Of a stretch of 64,000 nucleotides of DNA, positions 26,566 through 36,259 are shown piece after piece. How positions within the stretch are numbered: position 1 is the stretch's first letter; every line of letters begins with the position of its first letter. The notes under the pieces were generated by a model. That model did not search any database and was not told where the DNA came from. It was given only the letters and a program-made list of their open reading frames with translations. The position numbers were made by a program, and so were the translations under genes. The stretch comes from Pseudomonadota bacterium. GTDB lineage: Bacteria; Desulfobacterota; Desulfobulbia; Desulfobulbales; JAGXFP01. The DNA lies in NCBI GenBank assembly GCA_018814305.1, contig JAHJAA010000018.1, positions 1 through 64,000 on the forward strand, in the 5' to 3' direction.

Positions 26566-27804
26566 TTGAGATTTGAATGGTACATCTGCCTGCGTTACCT
26601 GAAGGCCAAACGGCGACAGGGATTTATCTCACTGATCACCCTTATCTCCATCGTTGGCGTTGCGGTTGGAGTCATGGCGCTCATCGTAGTTTTAGCGGTA
26701 ATGACCGGCTTTACCGACGGTTTTCGGGCCAAAATTCTGGGGATAAATTCCCATATTGTGGTCCAGAAATACGGTTCACCCATTGAAGATTATTCTGCCT
26801 TACGAGATCGAATGCTGGCGATACCCGAGGTGATCGGGGCAACCCCCTATCTCTATAGCCAGACCATGATCTCCTCTCCAGCCGGTGGGGGCACCGGTGC
26901 CATTCTCCGCGGCATCGATCCGGCAACCGCTGGAACCGTGGTCAGTATTGGCGAACATCTGACGGTCGGAACCCTGGATGATCTAAACGATACTGACCCC
27001 ACAGATCCCAATTATTTACCATCCATCCTCATCGGCAAAGAAATGGCCGATCAGTTACGGGTCGGACTGGGCGACCGGATCCGGTTGATATCTCCATCCG
27101 GCCCTTTAACTCCGATGGGGGTCATCCCTAAATTGAAGGCCTGTGAAGTTCGGGGAATCTTTGATACCGGGATGTATGAATATGACTCATCATTAGTCTA
27201 TGTCTCCATGGACACGGCCCGTGATTTTCTCGATCTTGAGTCCGGAGTTCACGGTCTCGAACTCAAGGTAAAGGATATTTACCAGGCCGATCGGATTGCC
27301 CGTAGAATCGAAGCCGATCTTGGTATGGCCTATGTGGCCCGAGACTGGATCAAGATGAACAAAAATCTCTTTTCCGCTCTCAAGCTGGAAAAGGTGGCCA
27401 TCTCCATTACCGTGGCGTTGATTGTTCTGGTTGCTGCCTTTAATATCGTTAGCACCCTGATCATGGTCGTCATGGAAAAGGGTCGAGATATCGCTATTTT
27501 AAAGTCAATGGGCGCCACATCCCGCAGCATCATGCGAATATTTATCTACGAGGGATTGATCATCGGACTGACTGGTACTGTCCTCGGGATTCTCGGCGGA
27601 CTCGGCTTATGCGAGTTATTGAGTCGTTATCAATTCATCAAACTGCCCGAAGTCTATCCCATGTCGACCCTGCCCATCAAGGTCCTGACCGGTGACGTCG
27701 TCACCATCGGGACCGCAGCTGTCCTGATCACCTTCATTGCCACTCTTTACCCCTCCTGGCAGGCTGCTCGAATCGATCCGGCCGTGGCCCTGCGCTATGA
27801 ATAA
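26566..27804 (+). CDS. lolC: lipoprotein-releasing ABC transporter permease LolC/LolE
   Basis: 412 aa. The N-terminal membrane helix (residues about 20-45) is followed by a large periplasmic MacB-like domain (about 50-270). Three further helices come at the end (about 280-305, 325-355 and 375-400) with the FtsX-type fold. Together with LolD it extracts outer-membrane lipoproteins from the inner membrane. The start is TTG 26566, with GGAG 9 bases upstream; no ATG in frame gives the full first helix. Only one permease gene is present, so it probably forms a homodimer (LolF-like). It overlaps lolD. Confidence 0.93.
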   Translation: MRFEWYICLRYLKAKRRQGFISLITLISIVGVAVGVMALIVVLAVMTGFTDGFRAKILGINSHIVVQKYGSPIEDYSALRDRMLAIPEVIGATPYLYSQTMISSPAGGGTGAILRGIDPATAGTVVSIGEHLTVGTLDDLNDTDPTDPNYLPSILIGKEMADQLRVGLGDRIRLISPSGPLTPMGVIPKLKACEVRGIFDTGMYEYDSSLVYVSMDTARDFLDLESGVHGLELKVKDIYQADRIARRIEADLGMAYVARDWIKMNKNLFSALKLEKVAISITVALIVLVAAFNIVSTLIMVVMEKGRDIAILKSMGATSRSIMRIFIYEGLIIGLTGTVLGILGGLGLCELLSRYQFIKLPEVYPMSTLPIKVLTGDVVTIGTAAVLITFIATLYPSWQAARIDPAVALRYE

Positions 27805-28561
27805 TCCTTCGCCGTCGGACCAAAACATGCAGACTCATCCAAACCATTCCGGCCATTTTCTCTGCCAGGCCCAGGGGATCACCAAGATCTTCAAACAGGG
27901 GCAGAAAACCCTGAATGTCCTCTCCGGTATCGACTTTGAACTCAGCCGTGGCGAGATGGTGGCCATCGTAGGAAAATCGGGCACCGGCAAAACGACCCTG
28001 TTGCAGATTCTCGGTGGTCTTGATCGTCCTACCGGCGGTTCCCTGATCTATAATGACGAAGAGATCATCCATAAATCCGATGTGGAATTATCCGCCTTCC
28101 GTAATAAAACCATCGGTTTTGTATTCCAGTTTCACCACTTACTGCCCGAATTCACTGCCCTTGAAAACACCATGCTGCCGGGAATGATCGGCGGCCGCCC
28201 CAGGATAACCGTTCGGCAGGAAGCCATGGACATCCTGGCCCAGGTCGGCCTGGCCGATCGAACCGATCATAAAATGGGCGAACTCTCCGGTGGTGAGCAA
28301 CAGCGAGTCGCCCTCGCCCGAGCGCTTATCATGAAACCGGCAGTACTGCTGGCCGATGAACCCACCGGCAATCTGGATCCAGTCACCGGCAACACGGTCT
28401 TCAATCTCATCAAAGAGATGAACCGGGCCCTGGGCCTGGCAACGGTCATGGTCACCCACAACATGGAATTGGCCGACCAGATGGACCGCTGCCTGAATCT
28501 GGCCGATGGCCGTCTCCAAGATTACAACTGCAAAGCCAGCCAAGACCAAATTCATCAGTAA
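27797..28561 (+). CDS. lolD: lipoprotein-releasing ABC transporter ATPase LolD
   Basis: About 254 aa from ATG 27797, which overlaps the lolC stop; ATG 27827 is also possible. Walker A is GKSGTGKTTLLQ, the Q-loop lies in VFQFHHLLPEFTALEN, the ABC signature is LSGGEQQRVALARAL, and Walker B is VLLADEPTGNLD with the switch His in VTHNMELA. The sequence is that of the LolD/MacB-type ATPase group, which powers the LolC permease encoded directly upstream. Confidence 0.95.
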   Translation: MNNPSPSDQNMQTHPNHSGHFLCQAQGITKIFKQGQKTLNVLSGIDFELSRGEMVAIVGKSGTGKTTLLQILGGLDRPTGGSLIYNDEEIIHKSDVELSAFRNKTIGFVFQFHHLLPEFTALENTMLPGMIGGRPRITVRQEAMDILAQVGLADRTDHKMGELSGGEQQRVALARALIMKPAVLLADEPTGNLDPVTGNTVFNLIKEMNRALGLATVMVTHNMELADQMDRCLNLADGRLQDYNCKASQDQIHQ

Positions 28562-28590
28562 CCAGAACCCGCATCAATCCGGAGAATACC

Positions 28591-31281
28591 TTGCGAAAGA
28601 TGATCCATCCATATCCTGCCGGATTCGGCAAAGCGACCGCGTTCAGCCTTGTTCTCCTCCTTGCCGTGGTTCTGCTCTCTTTTCCGGCCCAGAGCTTTGC
28701 CCAGGGAATAACCACCTTTTTCCCGCTCAAGATCAATTCCCCTCAGGATTCCACCGAACGATTAACCAGGCAAATCGATGAGGCCCTTGGTGAAGCGGTG
28801 AGTGCCTTGGGCATGAACCTGCTATTGCGGGATGAACTGGATACCAGGATCAACCCCTCGGAACCCTGGCCACCGCAACTTTCAAAAGCCCGAGCCCTGC
28901 TTGCTGATTCCACCTCCGGCTTTCTGGTGATAGGATCATTTACCAGTCTTGGCCAAGGATTAAGTATTGACCTGGTGGTTCATGACCTGACCCCATCAGG
29001 CCCCAGCAAAACTTTCTTCCGCGAGCTTGACAGCCAAGATCAACTTGGCGAAACTATCAACGCTCTGACCAAAGAAATAAAGTCCTACACCGACCGGGAT
29101 CTATCCATTGCTGAGATCAACGTCTCAGGCAACATTCATATTGATTCTGGTGCGATCCGCCAACGAATCAAAACCCTTCCGGGAGCTCCATTTTCCATGG
29201 ATGCGCTCCGCGATGATCTGAAGTCGATTTTCCGGATGGGCCATTTCTACGATGTCAAGATCATCTCCGAAGATACCGACCTAGGAAAAAAGATCACCTT
29301 TGCCGTCAAGGAAAAAGAAATCATCGGCAAGGTGCTCATAGCCGGCAATTCAGAGGTTAAAGAAGAAGACATCCGCCCGGTAATCAAGGTTCGAACCAAC
29401 TCGATCTATAACGATACCGACGTCCGGGAATCCATCGAGAATATCCGGCAACTCTACCATGCCAAAGGGTATCGAAACTGTGAAATCACCACCGGGACGG
29501 TTGCCGGGCGCTCCAACCGACTGGACATCACCTTCACCATGAACGAAGGAGAAAAGGTTTTTATCAAAAGAATCCGCATGACCGGAAATGTTACCTTTTC
29601 CGATGATGAGCTTCGTGATGAACTGACCACTAAGGAAAAGGGGTTTTTCTCGTTTCTGACCGACTCGGGTCTATTGAAAATGGAAGAACTGAACCACGAC
29701 GGGATCCGGATCACCGCCTTTTATCATAATAACGGATTTGTCGAGGCCAAGGTGGATCAACCGGAAGTCGTCAACAAAGGAGACTGGTTTGAGGTCACCT
29801 ACAATATCAGTGAAGGTGACCGTTTCACGTGCGGCACGATTGATTTTTCCGGGGATCTCATCGAAGACCGGGATCACCTCATGAAATTCATCAAAGTAAC
29901 TGATGAACCGTATTTCAGTCGGAAGGTTTTACGGGAGGACATCCTTCGAATCAGCGATTATTATGCCGAAAAGGGCTATGCCTTTGCAGAAATAGTACCG
30001 AAAACCTTCAAAGACCAAGAGCGAAATGCCATCAATCTAGCCTTTTCTATCAACAAAGGAGATCAGGTCTCGGTCAACCGGATCATTATCCGGGGAAACA
30101 CCTCCACCCGCGACAAAGTCATTCGACGGGAATTACTGGTGAAGGAAGGGGGAATCTTCAGCGCCGGCAGCATCAAACGAACCAACCAGGCCCTTCAACG
30201 CCTCGATTACTTTGAAACGGTCAATATTACCCCTGAAGAGACTGCGGAAAAGGACCAACTCGATCTGATCGTTGAGATCACGGAAAAACCCACCGGCAAG
30301 TTCAGTATCGGGGCGGGATATTCCAATGTGGAAAGATTCTCGGTGATGGGCGAAGTCAGTGAAGGCAACCTCTTCGGGCGTGGCCAGAGGTTATCGGCCC
30401 AGGCCAATCTCAGTAGCATTTCAACCAGGTTTAATATCGACTTCACCGAACCCCGTTTTCTGGACACCCATCTTTTGACCGGCATTAATGTCTACAACTG
30501 GAATCGGGAATATGACGACTATGACAAAGACTCACAGGGAGGAGCCTTCCGCCTGGGATATCCCATCAAATGGGGCTGGCACTTTACCGGAAGTTACGGT
30601 TATGACAACACCAACCTGGACAACGTGAACCTGGATCTCGCCTCCCAGCAGATCATCGACTCCATGAACTACCACGTAACCAGTTCAGTTAAATCCGGTT
30701 TTGTCCGTGACACCCGGAACCGTAACTACGGAGCGACCTCCGGATCCCGTCATAGTCTGACCGTTGAATATGCCGGAGGATTCCTGGGCGGCGATAACAG
30801 TTTTACCAAAAGCGAGGCCTCAACCGGTTGGTACTTTCCCATCACTGAACAAACCAGCCTCTACTCAAAATTCTCCGTTGGTCGGATTGACAGTAATTCC
30901 CAAGGCCATCTCCCCATTTACGAAAAATTCTATCTGGGTGGATTGAATTCGATCCGCTCCTTTAAAAACGGGGAAATCAGCCCCATTGATTACGTAACCG
31001 GTGACCGAATCGGCGGTGACAAGATGTGGTATGCCAATATCGAGTATCAGTTCCCCTTGATTCAAGGCCAAGGCCTGCAAGGAGTAATTTTCTACGATAT
31101 CGGCAATGTATACGCCATTGAGCAGGGTTGGGATTTCGCCGCGTTCAAAAACAGCGCCGGGATTGGATTCCGTTGGCTTTCACCAATTGGCCCCCTCCGC
31201 CTCGAATGGGGATATAATTTAAAACGTAAACCCGATGAACGGCAGAGTGATTGGGAGTTCAGTATCGGGAGCATGTTTTGA
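28591..31281 (+). CDS. bamA: outer membrane protein assembly factor BamA
   Basis: 896 aa, longer than the 810 aa of E. coli. A signal peptide ends near SFAQG (residue about 35). About 140 residues not belonging to a POTRA domain follow (about 36-175, 'ITTFFPLKINSPQD...SGFLVIGSFTSLGQGLSIDL'). Five POTRA repeats come next (about 176-560, first one starting SIAEINVSGNIHIDSG), then the beta-barrel (about 590-896) ending in ...WEFSIGSMF with a terminal aromatic residue. The barrel includes the conserved loop-6 VRGF-type region, here IRSF. BamA folds and inserts outer-membrane proteins. TTG 28591 with GGAG 7 bases upstream is the likely start. Confidence 0.95.
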   Translation: MRKMIHPYPAGFGKATAFSLVLLLAVVLLSFPAQSFAQGITTFFPLKINSPQDSTERLTRQIDEALGEAVSALGMNLLLRDELDTRINPSEPWPPQLSKARALLADSTSGFLVIGSFTSLGQGLSIDLVVHDLTPSGPSKTFFRELDSQDQLGETINALTKEIKSYTDRDLSIAEINVSGNIHIDSGAIRQRIKTLPGAPFSMDALRDDLKSIFRMGHFYDVKIISEDTDLGKKITFAVKEKEIIGKVLIAGNSEVKEEDIRPVIKVRTNSIYNDTDVRESIENIRQLYHAKGYRNCEITTGTVAGRSNRLDITFTMNEGEKVFIKRIRMTGNVTFSDDELRDELTTKEKGFFSFLTDSGLLKMEELNHDGIRITAFYHNNGFVEAKVDQPEVVNKGDWFEVTYNISEGDRFTCGTIDFSGDLIEDRDHLMKFIKVTDEPYFSRKVLREDILRISDYYAEKGYAFAEIVPKTFKDQERNAINLAFSINKGDQVSVNRIIIRGNTSTRDKVIRRELLVKEGGIFSAGSIKRTNQALQRLDYFETVNITPEETAEKDQLDLIVEITEKPTGKFSIGAGYSNVERFSVMGEVSEGNLFGRGQRLSAQANLSSISTRFNIDFTEPRFLDTHLLTGINVYNWNREYDDYDKDSQGGAFRLGYPIKWGWHFTGSYGYDNTNLDNVNLDLASQQIIDSMNYHVTSSVKSGFVRDTRNRNYGATSGSRHSLTVEYAGGFLGGDNSFTKSEASTGWYFPITEQTSLYSKFSVGRIDSNSQGHLPIYEKFYLGGLNSIRSFKNGEISPIDYVTGDRIGGDKMWYANIEYQFPLIQGQGLQGVIFYDIGNVYAIEQGWDFAAFKNSAGIGFRWLSPIGPLRLEWGYNLKRKPDERQSDWEFSIGSMF

Positions 31282-31374
31282 TGGGACAACAACACTACCA
31301 GGTCTTTCTTCAAGCTCATTATATAAGAACGAATAAACCAATTCGAACGGCTTCCCCCGTCTTCTCCTGACCCC

Positions 31375-34300
31375 ATGAAAGAGTTGTTCAACACTATTGC
31401 TAACGATCCCGCTTTCCTGGGTACCGTCTCGGGTCTTCGAGGGAGCGGTCCCTCATACCTGGCAGCACGCCTAGCTGATGCATGCCGGCGCTCTCTGGCA
31501 CTGATCGTCCCAAACGAAGAACAGGCAGCCATCCTTGAACAGGATCTGGCGCTGTTTTCCCCGTTTCCGGTGTATCTTTATCCGGGCTACGATATCCCAC
31601 CATATACCCCACTATCACCAGACCCAGCAACGGTGGCGCGGCGCCTGGCCACTCTGTACCAAGTTTTCACCACGACTTCACCTTCGATTGTGGTCATTCC
31701 GGCTGAGGCCTTGCTCCGCAGGGTGATCCCCAAAGATAAACTCAGTCGTCTCGCCGAGCTGGTTATAGCCGGTGAGGAAACTGATCAGGCCGAACTTATT
31801 TTCCGACTGACCCAGGCCGGCTATGAACATGTGTCTCTGGTCCAAAATGCCGGCGAGTTCAGTCACCGGGGCGGAATTCTCGATATCTTCCCCCCCTATG
31901 TCAATACATCTTCCGCTCCTGGAGCGGATCCATCTTGGGAACAGGGCCCGGTTCGACTCGATTTTTTCGGCGATACAGTGGAGTCGATCAGAATGTTCGA
32001 TCCCATCAGTCAACGATCCCTGGCTACGATTGAAGAACTGACTATCCTACCGGTTTCAGACATCCTTTATACCGAAGTTTCCGGGAATGAAAAAAATTCC
32101 CCAGTGAGTCGTTCGAGACAGTATGCCGAGAATCTGCAATGGAACAGATATGCCGCGAAAGAACTCAACGAACGCCTGGTTACCGGGCAACGCTTTCCAG
32201 GTATTGAGTTTTTTCTCCCCCTCTTCCATGAGCAAACCTCGACTCCGCTCGACTTCCTGTCGCCAGATACCATCCTGGTCCTGTTGAATCCACCAGAAAT
32301 TACCGAAAGCCTTGACCTGGCCTGGGAACGGATCCGGGTCAACTATGAGGAATCCCTTAAATCAAAAACGGTGGCCCTACCGCCCGATGAACTCTTTCTA
32401 AATGGGAGCAGTCTACTCCTGGAGATCAATAAGCACCCCCGACTGTTGATCCATGATTTCCCTGAGACCGGCACGGCTGACCCTGAGGAACCGCTTTCGG
32501 ATTCCTTTTGCCTGACCATACCAACCTCGGCAGACCATCTCTTCCATCTTCCCTTTGGCACCCACACCCTGCTCCGTCAAGAACTTGAACTGGAACGCCG
32601 CAGTCGAGGATTGCTTGCGCCACTGGCTGGGAAAATTGCCAATTGGCTCGATCACGGTGAGCAGGTCCTCATGACCTGCCGATCAAAACGTCACTCCGCT
32701 CAGATCATCGAATTTCTAGAACAACACCAACTGACCTGTACCCGAGTTTCTTGTCCCATTACGACCAAGACCTTTGAACAGTCAGCCGGATCCCTACTGA
32801 TCAGCGATGATCCCATCACCAGGGGGTTCGATTTTCCGGAAGAGGGTTTGCACGTACTCTCTGAGGCGGAACTGTTCGGAGAAAAAAAACTTACCAAGCG
32901 TCGGTCTGGAAACTTGCCGACCACCGAATCAATCACCTTTGCCGAATTGACCTCAGGTGATGTCGTAGTCCATCAGACCCACGGTCTGGGGACATATGAA
33001 GGACTGGTAACCATGACCATCAATGACGTGGTCGGTGACTATCTCCAACTTACCTATTTAAATGGCGACAAACTCTATGTTCCCATTGACCGGCTCAACA
33101 TCGTCCATAAATACCAAGGCCTTTCGGATCAGCAACCGCGTCTGGACAAACTTGGCGGCACCTCCTGGGCCAGTGCCAAGGAAAAAGTCAAGGAAGCTGT
33201 CTGGAAAGTCGCCCAAGAACTGCTCGATCTCTATGCCCGACGTCAACTGATCACCGGCCATTGTTTTTCCGGCCCCGATCAGATGTATCATGAACTTGAG
33301 GAATCGTTCCCCTACGATGAAACTCCGGGGCAACTTAAGGCGATCAATGAGGTCATCGATGATCTAACCTCGGAAAAGGTCATGGATCGACTGGTCTGTG
33401 GCGACGTCGGTTACGGTAAGACCGAAGTGGCGATCCGGGCCGCCTTCAAGGTCCTGACCGACAGCCGTCAAGTTGTGATTTTAGTCCCCACCACTGTCCT
33501 TGCCGAACAACATGCCGCAACCTTTCGGGAACGTCTTGAAGGATTTCCGGTTCGGGTTGAAAGCCTGAATCGTTTCAAAAGCAGGGCCGAACAAAAAGCT
33601 ACATTAAAGGGCCTGGCAGATGGCTCAGTTGATCTGGTCATCGGAACCCATCGGCTGCTCTCCAAAGATATCATCCTCAAAAATCTCGGGCTCCTGATCA
33701 TTGACGAGGAACATCGGTTCGGGGTCAAAGACAAGGAAAAAATCAAAAGGATGCGAACCGGGGTCGATGTCCTTACCCTTACTGCCACTCCCATTCCCCG
33801 AACCCTGCAGATGTCGCTGTTGGGGATTCGCGATCTTTCAGTAATCAGCTCCCCTCCCCGACACCGGCGTTCAGTCAAAACCTTTGTGGCCAAGCTTGAT
33901 GATCTGGTAATCAAGGAGGCCATCATCCGGGAGTTGCAGAGAAACGGCCAGGTTTTCGTGGTCCACAACCGGGTCAACTCCATCCATGAAATGGCCCATC
34001 GGATTCAAAAACTCAGGCCCGAAGCCAGGGTGGCTGTGGCCCATGGTCAGATGCCCGGCAGCGTTCTCGAAGAGATCATGGTTAATTTCGTCAACCACCA
34101 GATCGATGTCCTGGTCTGCACCACCATCATTGAGAGCGGCCTTGATATTCCCAATGCCAACACCATTATCATCACCAGGGCTGATCGCCTGGGACTTGCT
34201 GAAATTTACCAGCTTCGGGGGCGGGTCGGCCGAAGTACCGAACAGGCCTATGCCTATCTCCTGGTCCCTTCGCTGGAAGGACTCTCCCGTGATGCCCAGC

Positions 34301-34968
34301 GCAGGCTCCGCGCCCTGATGGATTACAATGAACTGGGTGGAGGATTCAAACTGGCCATGAGCGACCTTCAGATCCGAGGGGGCGGCAATATCCTCGGTGA
34401 ATCCCAGAGCGGCAATATCGCAGCCGTGGGTTATGATCTCTATCTTGAACTTTTGCAGAAGACCGTGGACGACTTGAAACAACGGGCCGGGGATGGAGAA
34501 GCCCTGACTCGGGCTGATGATGTCGAACCAGAGATCAATTTTAAAATCTCCGCGATGATTCCGGCTGGATACATTCGAGACACCGATCAACGGTATATCG
34601 CCTATCGCCGGATTACTTCCTGCCGGACCGAAGATGAGCTCGACGATATAAAGGAAGAACTTCGCGATCGTTACGGCCCCTTACCGGAAGAAACGGCACA
34701 CCTTCTTGTCATCATCTCATTGAAGACCGAGCTCAAACATCTGGCCATATCCAAATTGGACCAAGGAGACAATATAATTGTGCTCTCTTTTGCAGAAAAA
34801 ACACCATTACAACCGGAAAAACTCCTGGAACTCATTAAGACTTCGCCAAGGGTCTTACGACTGACTCCTGACAGCCGTCTGGTCGTTACCACCAAATCAA
34901 AAGATCCGCTCAGCCTGCTGCAGGAGACCAAAAAAACATTGCAGGCCCTGATCCGGAATGCTACTTAA
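31375..34968 (+). CDS. mfd: transcription-repair coupling factor Mfd
   Basis: 1197 aa. It has a UvrB-like N-terminal module (about residues 10-380), an RNA-polymerase interaction domain (about 510-590, GDVVVHQTHGLGTYEGL...YVPIDRLNIVHKY) and the RecG-like translocase (about 640-1000). The translocase shows Walker A GDVGYGKTEVAIRAAF, DEEH in LLIIDEEHRFGVKDKEK, TATPIPRTLQMSL and QLRGRVGRS; a C-terminal TRCF domain follows. Mfd removes stalled RNA polymerase from damaged template and recruits UvrA. It stands between bamA and the PpiC gene, on the same strand. Confidence 0.97.
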   Translation: MKELFNTIANDPAFLGTVSGLRGSGPSYLAARLADACRRSLALIVPNEEQAAILEQDLALFSPFPVYLYPGYDIPPYTPLSPDPATVARRLATLYQVFTTTSPSIVVIPAEALLRRVIPKDKLSRLAELVIAGEETDQAELIFRLTQAGYEHVSLVQNAGEFSHRGGILDIFPPYVNTSSAPGADPSWEQGPVRLDFFGDTVESIRMFDPISQRSLATIEELTILPVSDILYTEVSGNEKNSPVSRSRQYAENLQWNRYAAKELNERLVTGQRFPGIEFFLPLFHEQTSTPLDFLSPDTILVLLNPPEITESLDLAWERIRVNYEESLKSKTVALPPDELFLNGSSLLLEINKHPRLLIHDFPETGTADPEEPLSDSFCLTIPTSADHLFHLPFGTHTLLRQELELERRSRGLLAPLAGKIANWLDHGEQVLMTCRSKRHSAQIIEFLEQHQLTCTRVSCPITTKTFEQSAGSLLISDDPITRGFDFPEEGLHVLSEAELFGEKKLTKRRSGNLPTTESITFAELTSGDVVVHQTHGLGTYEGLVTMTINDVVGDYLQLTYLNGDKLYVPIDRLNIVHKYQGLSDQQPRLDKLGGTSWASAKEKVKEAVWKVAQELLDLYARRQLITGHCFSGPDQMYHELEESFPYDETPGQLKAINEVIDDLTSEKVMDRLVCGDVGYGKTEVAIRAAFKVLTDSRQVVILVPTTVLAEQHAATFRERLEGFPVRVESLNRFKSRAEQKATLKGLADGSVDLVIGTHRLLSKDIILKNLGLLIIDEEHRFGVKDKEKIKRMRTGVDVLTLTATPIPRTLQMSLLGIRDLSVISSPPRHRRSVKTFVAKLDDLVIKEAIIRELQRNGQVFVVHNRVNSIHEMAHRIQKLRPEARVAVAHGQMPGSVLEEIMVNFVNHQIDVLVCTTIIESGLDIPNANTIIITRADRLGLAEIYQLRGRVGRSTEQAYAYLLVPSLEGLSRDAQRRLRALMDYNELGGGFKLAMSDLQIRGGGNILGESQSGNIAAVGYDLYLELLQKTVDDLKQRAGDGEALTRADDVEPEINFKISAMIPAGYIRDTDQRYIAYRRITSCRTEDELDDIKEELRDRYGPLPEETAHLLVIISLKTELKHLAISKLDQGDNIIVLSFAEKTPLQPEKLLELIKTSPRVLRLTPDSRLVVTTKSKDPLSLLQETKKTLQALIRNAT

Positions 34969-35137
34969 CTATATTGGTGATGGTGCTAACAATATGGTTC
35001 TCCGGGGAAGATCATGATAAAACCTTATCAGCATCCACCACCCCAAGTGGTTATCAAAAAATTAAGCAGCGGGGTACTCCTTATTTCAGGTGTCAGCTAT
35101 TTTCCTTCTCTTTATTCACTTTTCTCAGGCGACATCA

Positions 35138-36175
35138 ATGAGACCATCATTACAGAAACCGACTCGTCACATACCCATTCTAATTCTTTTCTTTTTAATT
35201 CTTCCCCTACATCTTTCGGGAGCCGCCCAGACTACTGTGCTGGATCGGGTTGTGGCAGTGGTTAATGACGAAGTCATTACCCTGACCGAGCTTCTGCTTC
35301 AGGAAAAAGAGATACTCCCTCCAACTGGTGAAAATCTTGAAGGGCAATTAAAGCCGGGAGGGATTTCACCGGAGGTTCGACGCAAGATACTGACAGATCT
35401 TATCGACCGGATTCTGATTCGCCAACAGGCAAGGAAATTCAATCTTGCCGTTTCCACTCAGGATATTGATGAAGCAATTGACCGAATCAGCCGCGAAAAT
35501 GGTAAATCCGTACCTGAACTCATGACCGCCTTAGGCCAGGCTGGAATTTCGGAGGCCATGTATCGCAACCAGTTGAGTGATCAGATTTTAAAATCAAAAA
35601 TCATCAGCTATGAGATATCCTCCAAAATAGTGATCAGCGAGGAGAAGGCCCTTCAATACTATACCGACACCTACACCATCAATCAAACCGCTGAAGGATA
35701 TCACATTCTTCAGATGGGTTTTACCTGGAACGGGCCTTTAGCCCTGTCGGGAGGCAAAGCGGAGGCCCAAATAAGGGCGGAAAGGGTTCACGGGATGGCC
35801 CTTGAAGGGCAAAATTTCAGCCAACTAGCCTTGGCCTTCTCCGAGTTACCCTCGGCCAAGGATGGTGGCAACCTTGGTATTATCACCACCGATGAAATGT
35901 CTGAATCCATGCAGAATCTGCTCAAAGACATGGAGCCTGGCCGCATCAGTCAGATAATTGAGGTCCAGGACTCCTTGCAGTTCTTTATGGTGGTCTCGAT
36001 AAACACCGGAGGAACCACCCGCTACGCTCCCTTTGAAGCGGTCCAAGATGAGATCAATTCCATTCTCTATAAAGCGGAAGTAGAAAAACGATACAACGAT
36101 TGGCTCGATGCCATAAGGGATACCGCGGTGATCAGAGAATCCCTGGATGAGCCCGAAGAAAAAAAATCTTTATGA
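35138..36175 (+). CDS. periplasmic parvulin-type peptidyl-prolyl isomerase, SurA-like
   Basis: About 345 aa from ATG 35138, giving a clean signal peptide (RHIPILILFFLILPLHLSGA); an upstream GTG at 35090 is possible. The N-terminal SurA chaperone segment begins VLDRVVAVVNDEVITLTELLLQEKEIL. A single PpiC/parvulin domain follows (about residues 180-300; YHILQMGF...FSQLALAFSELPSAKDGGNLG). Proteins of this kind hold unfolded outer-membrane proteins in the periplasm, consistent with bamA two genes upstream. E. coli SurA has two parvulin domains; here one is recognisable. Confidence 0.88.
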   Translation: MRPSLQKPTRHIPILILFFLILPLHLSGAAQTTVLDRVVAVVNDEVITLTELLLQEKEILPPTGENLEGQLKPGGISPEVRRKILTDLIDRILIRQQARKFNLAVSTQDIDEAIDRISRENGKSVPELMTALGQAGISEAMYRNQLSDQILKSKIISYEISSKIVISEEKALQYYTDTYTINQTAEGYHILQMGFTWNGPLALSGGKAEAQIRAERVHGMALEGQNFSQLALAFSELPSAKDGGNLGIITTDEMSESMQNLLKDMEPGRISQIIEVQDSLQFFMVVSINTGGTTRYAPFEAVQDEINSILYKAEVEKRYNDWLDAIRDTAVIRESLDEPEEKKSL

Positions 36176-36200
36176 CGCACAGGGAAGTAGTGACGCAAAA

Positions 36201-36240
36201 TCAACGGAGTTGCTGCACTCCATCCGTTGAATCCATTCGG
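36201..36240 (+). promoter_or_regulatory. hairpin just upstream of the rodZ-like ribosome site
   Basis: TCAACGGA (36201-36208) and TCCGTTGA (36233-36240) form a perfect 8-bp stem with internal GGAGT/ACTCC complementarity, ending about 6 bases before the AGGAGG of the next gene. It has no T-run and could modulate translation or mRNA stability between the ppiC and rodZ genes. Confidence 0.4.
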
Positions 36241-36259
36241 CACTTGCAGGAGGCTTGTC

